Assembly (NCBI GenBank): GCA_047605765.1
Contig: JASGFB010000079.1
Span: 1 to 23,749, forward strand
Origin: JBGVSA01 sp047605765
Lineage (GTDB): Bacteria > Pseudomonadota > Gammaproteobacteria > Burkholderiales > Rhodocyclaceae
DNA length: 23,749 bases
Reading direction: 5' to 3'
Shown here: piece by piece, positions 1-8,814 of the stretch
Numbering within the stretch: the first letter of the stretch is position 1
Layout of the letters: each line of letters starts with the position of its first letter
Made by a program: the position numbers and the translations under genes
The notes under the pieces: model-generated
What the model saw: only the letters and a program-made list of their open reading frames with translations
Databases searched by the model: none
What the model was told of the DNA's origin: nothing

Positions 1-139
1 CGGTTACGGTTTTGCCGTAGGAATCTTGATGGGCCTATGATCGCGGTACGAGGCTTCTTGCTATGCATCAAGCTTTCATCGCCCCATCCCCATCGCATCG
101 CTCATCCGCATGCAAAAAAACGTTCACGCCGGCAGGCAC

Positions 140-2632
140 ATGGCCTCCCGCCCTTGCACCCATACGGTGCACATGCACCCTGCATTGCCCTTTTTCGGTG
201 CCTTGGGGCGGGCACTGGCGCTACTCTGCGCGCTTGTGTTGAGCACGCCGGCCGGCGCCGACAGCGCGGCCGCCTCGGCCCCCGTGCAGGCGCCACAGCC
301 ACCGACGCTGGCGCAGATCGTCACCGCACTGGAAGCGCCGGCGCGCCTGCATGGCCGCCTCAATCGGCTCGCCGAGCAAAGCGAGCGCCTCAATGACTAT
401 GCGCCCGTGCTCGAGCGCCAGGCGGCCGATCTGCAAGCGCTGCGCGCACGCATCGATGCCACGCCGCTGAGCGCCGATGCCGATGCCAACCAGTTGGTCG
501 ACATGCAGACCACGGTGTTGGGCAACAGTGGCGCGCTGGACACCATGATCGAACGCCTGCAGAACGGCGCCAGCCAGGTCGAGGCGCTGCTCGGCGACGT
601 CACCCAGGCGCGCGACGCCTGGTCGGGCTATGCCGAAGACGCCCGCCGCCTGAATGCTTCGCGCGCGCTGCGCGAGCGCATCGGCCAGGTGCGCGGCGAA
701 CTGGATGAACTGACCACCCGCCTGCAGCCCCGCCGCGATGAATTGCTGCTGATGCTGGAACGCGCCATCGGCCAGCGCGCGCAGATCGACGAACTGAACG
801 ACGACATCGCCGCGCGCCGCGCCCATCGCACCCAGGCCATGCGCGAAGCCGAAGCCGAACCGCTGTGGCAATCGCTCAATGCCCAGGCCAAACGCGGCGT
901 GCGCATGAAAGAAGAAGGCGCCACGCAGTGGCGCCTGATCGCCACCTACGTGCGCAGCCACGGCGGCTTCCTGGCGACCCTGTCGCTGGCCCTGCTACTG
1001 GGGACCTTCCTGCTCATCCGCAACGCGGCCAACGTCGAACTGGCCGACGTGGCGCTGCGCGTGGACATGACGCGTTGCCGCCGCGTACTCAAGAAACCGC
1101 TGTGGGTGGCGGTGCTGGTGACCCTGCTGTACGTCACCGTCAGCGCCCCGCGCGGCCCCATCGCTTTTTATGACCTGATCTGGCTGTTCGTCTCGCTGCC
1201 GGCCGGCGCGCTCACCGTGGCTGCGCTGGGTCCGTCGGTGCGCCTGTCGGTGTGGGCCATCGCTTGCAGCCTGCTGGTTTCGCCGCTGCGCGCGCTGCTC
1301 GATTTCACGCCCGGGCTGGACCGCCTCATCATGATCGCCCAGTGCCTGCTGGTGGCGCTGGCCCTCGTGCACGATCTGTGGCGCATGCGCGGGCACGTCA
1401 CGTCCTGGCTCAGCCGCCCGTGGATACGCATGGGGGTGTACCTCATCGTCGCCGCCCTGCTGGTGGCCCTGTACGCCAATGTCGTGGGTCAGGTGGGACT
1501 GGCGGTGACGCTGCGCAGCGGCGTGCTCGGCACGCTGGGCGTGGCGATCGTCTACACGGCGGCCTTTTACGCCACCCTGGGGCTCGGCCTGGTGGTGCTG
1601 CGCACGCGCGCGGCGCGCGTCCTGCACGTGGTGCAGCGTCGCCGCGCGACACTCGATCGCGCCTGGGCCACCTTGCAGTTCGTGCTGGCCGGCATGGGCT
1701 TCGTCATCGGCGCCCTCTATGCGTGGAATCTCTACGACACCGTGCCGGCCGCGCTCGAAGGCATGATGAATACCCACCTGAACGTCGGCGAGGCATCGAT
1801 TTCGATCGGCGCACTGATCACGGCCCTGCTATGTCTGGTCGGCACCTACCTGTTGATCGCCGTGGTGCGGGTGCTGCTGGAGGACGAAATCCTGCCGCGT
1901 GTGCATCTGGCCGAAGGCGTGCCCTATGCCATTTCGGCGCTCACTCGCTACGCCCTGGGTGTGGCCGGCTTCATGCTGGCGCTGGCCGCCGCCGGCATCG
2001 ACATGACCAAGATCACCATCCTGGCCGGCGCGGTGGGTGTCGGGGTGGGCTTCGGCCTGCAGAACATCATCAACAACTTCGTATCGGGATTGATCCTGCT
2101 GCTGGAACGGCCGATTCACGTCGGCGACAGCATCGAGACAGCTGCCGCCAGCGGTGTGGTGCAGCGCATCGGCATTCGCGCCACCACCATCCGCACCGGC
2201 CTGGGCGGCGACGTGGTGGTGCCCAATGGCGACCTGCTGGCCAAGGATCTATTGAACTGGACGCTGACCAGCCGCCAGCGCCGCATCGATATCGACATCG
2301 GCGTGGGCTACAACAGCGATCCGGAACAGGTCGAGAAGTTGCTGGTGGCCGCCGCCGACCGCCAGAGCGGCGTGCTCGCCTCCCCGGCGCCGATGGCGTT
2401 CTTCGTGGGATTCGGCGACAACGCGCTGGATTTTCGCCTGATGGCCTGGGTCATCGACGCCAACGACGCCATGGGCATCGGCAGCGAAATCCGCCGCACG
2501 ATTCTGGCGAGTTTCGGCGCGGCGGGCATCGAGATCCCGTTCCCGCAGCACGACGTGTGGCTGCGCGAAACACCGCAGGCAAGCAAACTGGATGGGACGC
2601 CGCCGGAAGGGGCGCCACCGGCGCCCGCCTGA
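140..2632 (+). CDS. MscS-family mechanosensitive ion channel, large multi-TM form
   Basis: Inner-membrane channel of the MscS superfamily, expected to open on membrane tension and release solutes during osmotic downshock. The 830-residue product has a hydrophobic signal-like segment near the N-terminus, a long Glu/Arg/Leu-rich helical region (about residues 45-260) likely to be periplasmic coiled coil, then roughly ten membrane segments from about residue 274. The MscS core lies near residues 610-720: the Gly/Ala-rich pore helix (GVGVGFGLQNIINNF) is followed by ERPIHVGD and the beta domain with VVVPNGDLL. This layout and size resemble MscK/MscM-type channels rather than the 286-residue MscS. 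Start is uncertain: ATGs at 110, 140 and 173 are in frame; 140 is chosen because GCAGG lies just upstream, while 173 gives the cleanest signal peptide. It converges on the NfeD gene with 13 bases between stops. Nothing else convincing is seen in bases 1-139. Confidence 0.9.
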   Translation: MASRPCTHTVHMHPALPFFGALGRALALLCALVLSTPAGADSAAASAPVQAPQPPTLAQIVTALEAPARLHGRLNRLAEQSERLNDYAPVLERQAADLQALRARIDATPLSADADANQLVDMQTTVLGNSGALDTMIERLQNGASQVEALLGDVTQARDAWSGYAEDARRLNASRALRERIGQVRGELDELTTRLQPRRDELLLMLERAIGQRAQIDELNDDIAARRAHRTQAMREAEAEPLWQSLNAQAKRGVRMKEEGATQWRLIATYVRSHGGFLATLSLALLLGTFLLIRNAANVELADVALRVDMTRCRRVLKKPLWVAVLVTLLYVTVSAPRGPIAFYDLIWLFVSLPAGALTVAALGPSVRLSVWAIACSLLVSPLRALLDFTPGLDRLIMIAQCLLVALALVHDLWRMRGHVTSWLSRPWIRMGVYLIVAALLVALYANVVGQVGLAVTLRSGVLGTLGVAIVYTAAFYATLGLGLVVLRTRAARVLHVVQRRRATLDRAWATLQFVLAGMGFVIGALYAWNLYDTVPAALEGMMNTHLNVGEASISIGALITALLCLVGTYLLIAVVRVLLEDEILPRVHLAEGVPYAISALTRYALGVAGFMLALAAAGIDMTKITILAGAVGVGVGFGLQNIINNFVSGLILLLERPIHVGDSIETAAASGVVQRIGIRATTIRTGLGGDVVVPNGDLLAKDLLNWTLTSRQRRIDIDIGVGYNSDPEQVEKLLVAAADRQSGVLASPAPMAFFVGFGDNALDFRLMAWVIDANDAMGIGSEIRRTILASFGAAGIEIPFPQHDVWLRETPQASKLDGTPPEGAPPAPA

Positions 2633-2645
2633 GCCGCGCCAGCGG

Positions 2646-3089
2646 TCAGGCGCCGCGCGTGGCGGCAGACGAGACGCGCAGCGCGCGCCCTTCGACGGCC
2701 ACCACCCGCACGCGTTCACCCGTGCGGATATCTTCTTCGGCCACGCATTCCCACACATCGGATCCGAGGATCGGACGCTGGAAGCGCACCTTGCCGGGGT
2801 GGAAGGGGCGCACGTCGTGGATCAGCATGCCGACTTCGCCGAGCGCGGCATCGGCGGTGCCAGCCGAAGACACCGTACGCTGCTTGAACACCTTGAACCA
2901 CAGCACCACCAGCACGATCGACAGCGCCGCCCAGGCAACGATCTGCACCGCCAGCCCGACCGACGCGATCCACACCAGCAGACCGACCAGCAGGGCCGCC
3001 ACGCCGAACCAGATGATGAAGAAAGACGGCACCAGCAATTCGGCCGCGATCAGCGCGAACCCCAGTACCCACCACATCCATGCCTGCAT
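2646..3089 (-). CDS. NfeD-like membrane protein with OB-fold C-terminus
   Basis: 147-residue NfeD/YbbK-type protein. The first 70 residues form three to four closely packed membrane helices (starting MQAWMWWVLGFALIAAELL). The remaining half is a soluble beta-rich domain with the family pattern G-V-G ... V-R-P-x-G-K-V ... G-x-x-W-x-C ... I-x-x-G-x-x-V-x-V-V, an OB fold. NfeD proteins usually work with SPFH/stomatin-type proteins in organising membrane microdomains and membrane proteases. No SPFH gene is present here. It is the last gene of the M23/coiled-coil/bactofilin operon, 33 bases after the bactofilin stop, with a GAGGGA ribosome site. Family assignment is strong; physiological role is inferred only. 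Confidence 0.85.
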   Translation of the reverse strand: MQAWMWWVLGFALIAAELLVPSFFIIWFGVAALLVGLLVWIASVGLAVQIVAWAALSIVLVVLWFKVFKQRTVSSAGTADAALGEVGMLIHDVRPFHPGKVRFQRPILGSDVWECVAEEDIRTGERVRVVAVEGRALRVSSAATRGA

Positions 3090-3122
3090 CGCCGTCCCTC
3101 GACTTGATCGTCAGTTTGCCGC

Positions 3123-3566
3123 TCAGCCCTTGGCGCTCAGCGGGCCGGGCAGTTCGAGCACGTTGCTCTGGGCTTCGTGGGTCAGGCGCTGCTTGCCGTC
3201 TTCGCCCAGCGTCGCCAGGTGGCCATCCACCGCTGCGCCGCAATCCATGCGCAACTGGCGATAGGTGATATTGCCGGCAACCTTGGCCTTGGCCTGCAAT
3301 TCCAGAAAATGCTCGACCACCAGATTGCCATGGATGGTGCCATTGATGACCGCGTCGTAGGTGTGCACATCACCGGTGATGCAGCCGTTCTGGCTCAGCA
3401 CCAGCAGGCTCTGCGTCTCTGCCTTGGACGTCACGTTGCCCCGCACATGACCATCCACGCGCAAACCGTCCACGAACATGACGTCGCCGTTGACCTCGAC
3501 CGAGTCGGCAATCAGGCTGGACAACTTGGTCAGTTCGACCGACGTGGTGTGCTTCTTTCCAAACAT
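3123..3566 (-). CDS. Bactofilin (polymer-forming cytoskeletal protein)
   Basis: 147-residue bactofilin. The central region, about residues 15-115, is a run of short hydrophobic beta repeats (I..SVEVNGDV, LRVDGHVRGNV, LVLSQNGCITGDV, AVINGTIHGNL, LELQAKAKVAGNI), the right-handed beta-helix signature of the family, flanked by short disordered ends. Bactofilins self-assemble into nucleotide-independent filaments and often position cell-wall enzymes. The start is supported by GAGGAG 6 bases upstream of ATG. It lies downstream of the M23 peptidase and coiled-coil genes on the same strand, with 40 bases separating it from the latter. Adjacency of bactofilin and M23 endopeptidase genes is widespread in proteobacteria and supports a cell-shape role. 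Confidence 0.93.
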   Translation of the reverse strand: MFGKKHTTSVELTKLSSLIADSVEVNGDVMFVDGLRVDGHVRGNVTSKAETQSLLVLSQNGCITGDVHTYDAVINGTIHGNLVVEHFLELQAKAKVAGNITYRQLRMDCGAAVDGHLATLGEDGKQRLTHEAQSNVLELPGPLSAKG

Positions 3567-3606
3567 GGAGACTCCTCGGAACCAAGGGAACGGATAGGGA
3601 TGGCGC

Positions 3607-3960
3607 TTACTGGGTGCTCTTGCGTGAGCGCATGAAGGCCAGTTCGCTCTGCAGCGTGCCGACCTGTTCGGTCAGCTGGCCGATCTGCTCGCGCAGGGCG
3701 GTATTGGTGGCTTGCTCGTGCTGCACGTCGAGGTGCACGCGTTCGAGCTGATCGCGCAACTGGCGGGTGTCGCTGCGCAGGCGCGTCATTTCCTGCAGAT
3801 GATCGACTTGCGGCGCACGCATGACGGCAAAGGCGGCGGCGGCGCCGAGCGTGACGACCGCCACCACCCCGATGCGCAGCCACGAGGCATGACGCGCGTC
3901 GCGTGGCTTGATCAGGCAGTCGGCGTGCGACAGATGCTGGGTGGGACGGCGGCGGCGCAT
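3607..3960 (-). CDS. Single-pass membrane protein with cytoplasmic or periplasmic coiled coil; function unknown
   Basis: 117-residue protein not assigned to a named family with confidence. It has an Arg/His-rich N-terminus (about 26 residues), one membrane helix at about residues 27-46 (WLRIGVVAVVTLGAAAAFAVM), then a heptad-rich segment from about 52 to 112 with Leu/Ala spacing and many Gln, Arg and Glu, a predicted coiled coil. The N-terminal positive charges suggest N-in topology with the coiled coil in the periplasm. It starts only three bases after the M23 peptidase stop, so translation is probably coupled, and it precedes bactofilin. An adaptor or stabiliser between peptidase and cytoskeleton is an inference. 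It may be a short relative of the DUF6776 coiled-coil proteins, which are usually longer. Confidence 0.8.
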   Translation of the reverse strand: MRRRRPTQHLSHADCLIKPRDARHASWLRIGVVAVVTLGAAAAFAVMRAPQVDHLQEMTRLRSDTRQLRDQLERVHLDVQHEQATNTALREQIGQLTEQVGTLQSELAFMRSRKSTQ

Positions 3961-3963
3961 GGC

Positions 3964-4914
3964 TTACAACCCATCCATGTCGGACGCCAGCGCCAGGTAC
4001 ACGGCCGGATTGACGAAGCGGCCCTGGTGCAGGATTTCAAAGTGCAGATGCGGGCCGGTGGAGCGACCGGTCGAGCCGACGGCGGCAATGACCTGGCTCG
4101 GCGCCACCAGATCGCCGGTCTTGACGTACAGGCGTGAGGAATGCGCATAGCGGGTGACGAGCCCGTTGCCGTGGTCGATCTCGACCATGTTGCCCATCTC
4201 GTTGCGATAACCCGCGAAGAGGACCGTGCCCCCACCGGCGGCGCGGATCGGCGTGCCCGGCGCGGCAGGGAAATCCAGCCCGGAATGGAACGACACGCGG
4301 CCATTGATCGGATCGACGCGATTGCCGTACGGGGAGCCGGTGTCGACGCCTTCGACCGGCGTACGGGCGGGCACGGCCATCAGCGCCACGGTGCGCTTCT
4401 TGGCGGCCTGTTCGACCAGCGCCAGCATTTCTTGCAGGCAGGTCATGCCATCGTCGGCCCGCAGCACGTCACCGGCCACGCCGGCGGGCTGGGCGCAACG
4501 GCGCGCCGGCAATTGCGGGCCGCCTTCGGCGCGGCGGGCACGGATATCGCCCGGCGCGATCTCGGTACGCAAGGCACCGCTACGCACGCCGTCGAGCTTC
4601 TTTTCGATGCTGTCGAGGGTGCCCATTTTCTTGCCCAGGCCCTGGGCCAGGGTTTCGAGACGGATCAGGCGACCGCTCAATTCACCCAGGCGCTCCATCG
4701 AAAAACGATCGCGCAAGGGGTCGTGCTGGGGTGTCGCGGCAATGGCGACAGGGGCTGGCCGCTGGCTCATGCGCCCGGCCAACAGGCCCAGGGCGAAGGC
4801 AGCGAGGATCAGGACACAGCCAAGTGCGGCAACAATGACAATCGCGGTCCGCATGCTGACCGCATGAACACCCGGCCGCGTAGCGGAGCGGCCGGACAGC
4901 AGAAGCAAGGCCAT
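3964..4914 (-). CDS. M23-family murein endopeptidase, membrane-anchored
   Basis: 316-residue LytM/M23 metallopeptidase predicted to cut peptidoglycan peptide cross-links in the periplasm. A membrane anchor spans about residues 22-46, a helical linker with coiled-coil character about 65-175, and the catalytic domain about 190-312. Zinc and catalytic residues are all present: H210 and D214 in HSGLD, H258 in RYAH, and H289 and H291 in the GPHLHFE motif, so it should be enzymatically active rather than an EnvC/NlpD-like activator. First gene of the operon with the coiled-coil protein, bactofilin and NfeD. Start 4914 has GGGAG ten bases upstream; ATG at 4854 (residue 21) is an alternative that would begin just before the membrane helix. 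The linker contains Cys140 and Cys159, possibly a disulphide. Confidence 0.92.
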   Translation of the reverse strand: MALLLLSGRSATRPGVHAVSMRTAIVIVAALGCVLILAAFALGLLAGRMSQRPAPVAIAATPQHDPLRDRFSMERLGELSGRLIRLETLAQGLGKKMGTLDSIEKKLDGVRSGALRTEIAPGDIRARRAEGGPQLPARRCAQPAGVAGDVLRADDGMTCLQEMLALVEQAAKKRTVALMAVPARTPVEGVDTGSPYGNRVDPINGRVSFHSGLDFPAAPGTPIRAAGGGTVLFAGYRNEMGNMVEIDHGNGLVTRYAHSSRLYVKTGDLVAPSQVIAAVGSTGRSTGPHLHFEILHQGRFVNPAVYLALASDMDGL

Positions 4915-5113
4915 CGGAACATAACTCCCAACAAAAACGCCACCGGCGCGTTCGGCTGCGTCGTCACAACGGTATTTTTATTTTCAAAGATTTGGCGCGC
5001 TTCAAAAGCGGGGGGTTGGTTCCGCCATGCCAATCCGGCAAGACACCGGATATTAGCTCAGAGAGGCCGTTATGCAGCACCCAAATGGGGCGCAACTGAT
5101 CCAGCCAGCTATG

Positions 5114-5207
5114 TCAGATTTTTCTGAGCCGATCAGAGGCTACATCGGCCAAGCCGATTCATGCAATCGTATTTACGTTGCAGTGAATTCAACAAATTCG
5201 TTGTTGA
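5114..5207. repeat. Cluster of three perfect small inverted repeats
   Basis: Three hairpin-capable palindromes occur within 94 bases: TCAGA-tttt-TCTGA at 5114-5127, ATCGGC-caa-GCCGAT at 5144-5158, and TCAACAA-attcg-TTGTTGA at 5189-5207. They could be operators of the M23 operon or structure in a small transcript. None has a U tract typical of a terminator. Function is unknown. Confidence 0.5.
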
Positions 5208-5356
5208 GACTATCAGAAGTTCCCGGTCACAGGGTGTCGCCCGCGTTCTGCATCGCGGATCAGGCCTTGGCGCATGGCGGGACCGGGGCGTCGCCCCCCG
5301 CCCGTCATGGCGGGCGCGATCTGGCAGAAATGGCAGGCCGTTGCAGGGAAACAGGC

Positions 5357-5390
5357 AAAAAAAGGACCGGCAATCGGCGATTGTCGGTCC
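5357..5390 (-). terminator. Rho-independent terminator of ppsA
   Basis: On the minus strand a 12-bp stem (GGACCGACAATC paired with GATTGCCGGTCC, one G-U pair) with a three-base GCC loop is followed directly by seven T residues. It lies 25 bases after the ppsA stop codon. Confidence 0.9.
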
Positions 5391-5415
5391 CGTCAGGGGA
5401 GGTAATCGGGCGCTG

Positions 5416-7785
<2,370 letters not shown>

Positions 7786-7841
7786 TTTGTCCCCCGTATT
7801 GCGCAATCTCAAAAGTCGCCGCATTCTATCGGGCACTCAAT

Positions 7842-7849
7842 GGTGCACC
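7842..7849. promoter_or_regulatory. Palindrome in the ppsA/ppsR divergent promoter region
   Basis: A perfect GGTGCACC palindrome sits near the middle of the 130-base ppsA-ppsR intergenic region. A TAGAAT box on the minus strand at 7828-7823 could be the ppsA -10 element, though no good -35 accompanies it. The palindrome would overlap its -35 region and could be an operator. Assignment is tentative. Confidence 0.25.
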
Positions 7850-7915
7850 GCATAAGAGCATTCCCCAACAGGTTACGTCCTATTCCGACACACTTGCCAC
7901 TGAGGTAAGCTTGCC

Positions 7916-8746
7916 ATGCTGCAGAGCACAAAACGTACCGTGTTCTTTGTTTCGGACGGCACGGGGATTACCGCCGAAACGCTGGGGCACAGCCTGCTGG
8001 CGCAGTTTCCGGATTGTCAGTTCAGGCATGTGCGTGCGCCCTTTGTCGATTCTGTCGAACGGGCCACCGACTGCGCCAAGCGCATCGAAGAAGCCGCCCG
8101 CCGCGACGGCTGCCGCCCGCTGGTGTTCAGCACGCTCGTGCAAAGCGATATCGTGGGCGTCCTGCGCGGCACCCAGGCGCAATTCCTCGATCTCTTCGAA
8201 AAGTTCATCGAACCGCTGGAAACCGAGCTCGGCGTCAAATCCACCCATACCGTCGGACGCTTCCACGGCATCGCCGAGAGCGAGGATTACAAAACGCGCA
8301 TCGAAGCGATCAACTTCACCCTCGCCCATGACGACGGCGTCACCGACAAGGATCTGGAGGATGCCGACGTCATCCTGGTCGGCGTATCGCGCTCGGGCAA
8401 GACGCCAACGAGCCTTTATCTGGCGATGCAATTCGGCGTCAAGTCGGCCAACTACCCGCTGATCCCGGAAGACTTCGAACGCAACCGCCTGCCCGGCGAG
8501 ATCCACCGCTTCCGCACCAAGCTGTTCGGGCTGACCATCAGCGCCGAGCGCCTGGCGCAGATCCGCCAGGAGCGGCGCCCCCACAGCCGCTACGCCGACC
8601 TGGACAACTGCCGCTACGAGATCGAAGCGGCGCAGAAGCTCATGCGGCGCGAGGGCATCACCTTCATCGACTCGACCTCGCGTTCGATCGAAGAGATTTC
8701 GGCCAAGATCATGCAGGAAGTGCGCATCGGTCAGAACGGTTTCTGA
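7916..8746 (+). CDS. ppsR: PEP synthase regulatory protein (bifunctional kinase/pyrophosphorylase)
   Basis: 276-residue DUF299/PSRP family protein. Family members inactivate PEP synthase by ADP-dependent phosphorylation of a threonine near the catalytic histidine and reactivate it by phosphate-dependent dephosphorylation giving pyrophosphate. The N-terminus (RTVFFVSDGTGITAETLGHSL) is characteristic, and the P-loop-like motif GVSRSGKT is at residues 156-163. The C-terminal part contains SRYADLDNCRYEI and FIDSTSRSIEEIS, both typical of the family. The divergent ppsA gene is the obvious substrate and carries the needed Thr/His pair (T415, H417). The start ATG is 130 bases from the ppsA start; upstream bases hold GAGGTAAG as ribosome site. 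Confidence 0.97.
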   Translation: MLQSTKRTVFFVSDGTGITAETLGHSLLAQFPDCQFRHVRAPFVDSVERATDCAKRIEEAARRDGCRPLVFSTLVQSDIVGVLRGTQAQFLDLFEKFIEPLETELGVKSTHTVGRFHGIAESEDYKTRIEAINFTLAHDDGVTDKDLEDADVILVGVSRSGKTPTSLYLAMQFGVKSANYPLIPEDFERNRLPGEIHRFRTKLFGLTISAERLAQIRQERRPHSRYADLDNCRYEIEAAQKLMRREGITFIDSTSRSIEEISAKIMQEVRIGQNGF

Positions 8747-8814
8747 GCCGGCCGGCACCAGTGCCCGCAATGAGGCGCGCACGGTTTGCCCACAAGTGCT
8801 TATGATTGCGCATC

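Larger units (their letters stand above)
4915..5415. other. Intergenic region between the M23 operon start and the ppsA 3' end
   Basis: About 500 bases without a convincing gene. The M23 operon is transcribed away from its left end and ppsA ends at its right end. The part from about 4960 to 5220 is distinctly more AT-rich than the surroundings and should hold the operon promoter; one weak minus-strand candidate has TTGAAG at 5005-5000 and an A/T-rich block near 4982-4976. Three perfect small inverted repeats occupy 5114-5207. A GC-rich hairpin with flanking CATGGCGGG copies lies at 5273-5314. The ppsA terminator is at 5357-5390. Short reading frames here show no recognisable protein features. 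Confidence 0.7.

Noticed and set aside
25..72. CTTGATG ... CATCAAG inverted repeat upstream of mscS
   Set aside because: Seven-base arms 34 bases apart at the window edge; too weak to call an operator or terminator.
1252..3264. 670-codon plus-strand open frame overlapping mscS, NfeD and bactofilin
   Set aside because: It is Arg/His/Gly/Pro-rich with no family resemblance and overlaps three well-recognised genes; a typical shadow frame in GC-rich DNA.
4809..5033. 74-codon minus-strand frame overlapping the M23 peptidase start
   Set aside because: It mainly overlaps the peptidase in another frame; composition (many Cys, Pro, Arg) is not protein-like.
5053..5066. TTAGCTCAGAGAGG resembles the D-arm box of a tRNA
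   Set aside because: No matching T-arm (GGTTCRA-type) sequence, acceptor stem or anticodon stem follows at the expected distance.
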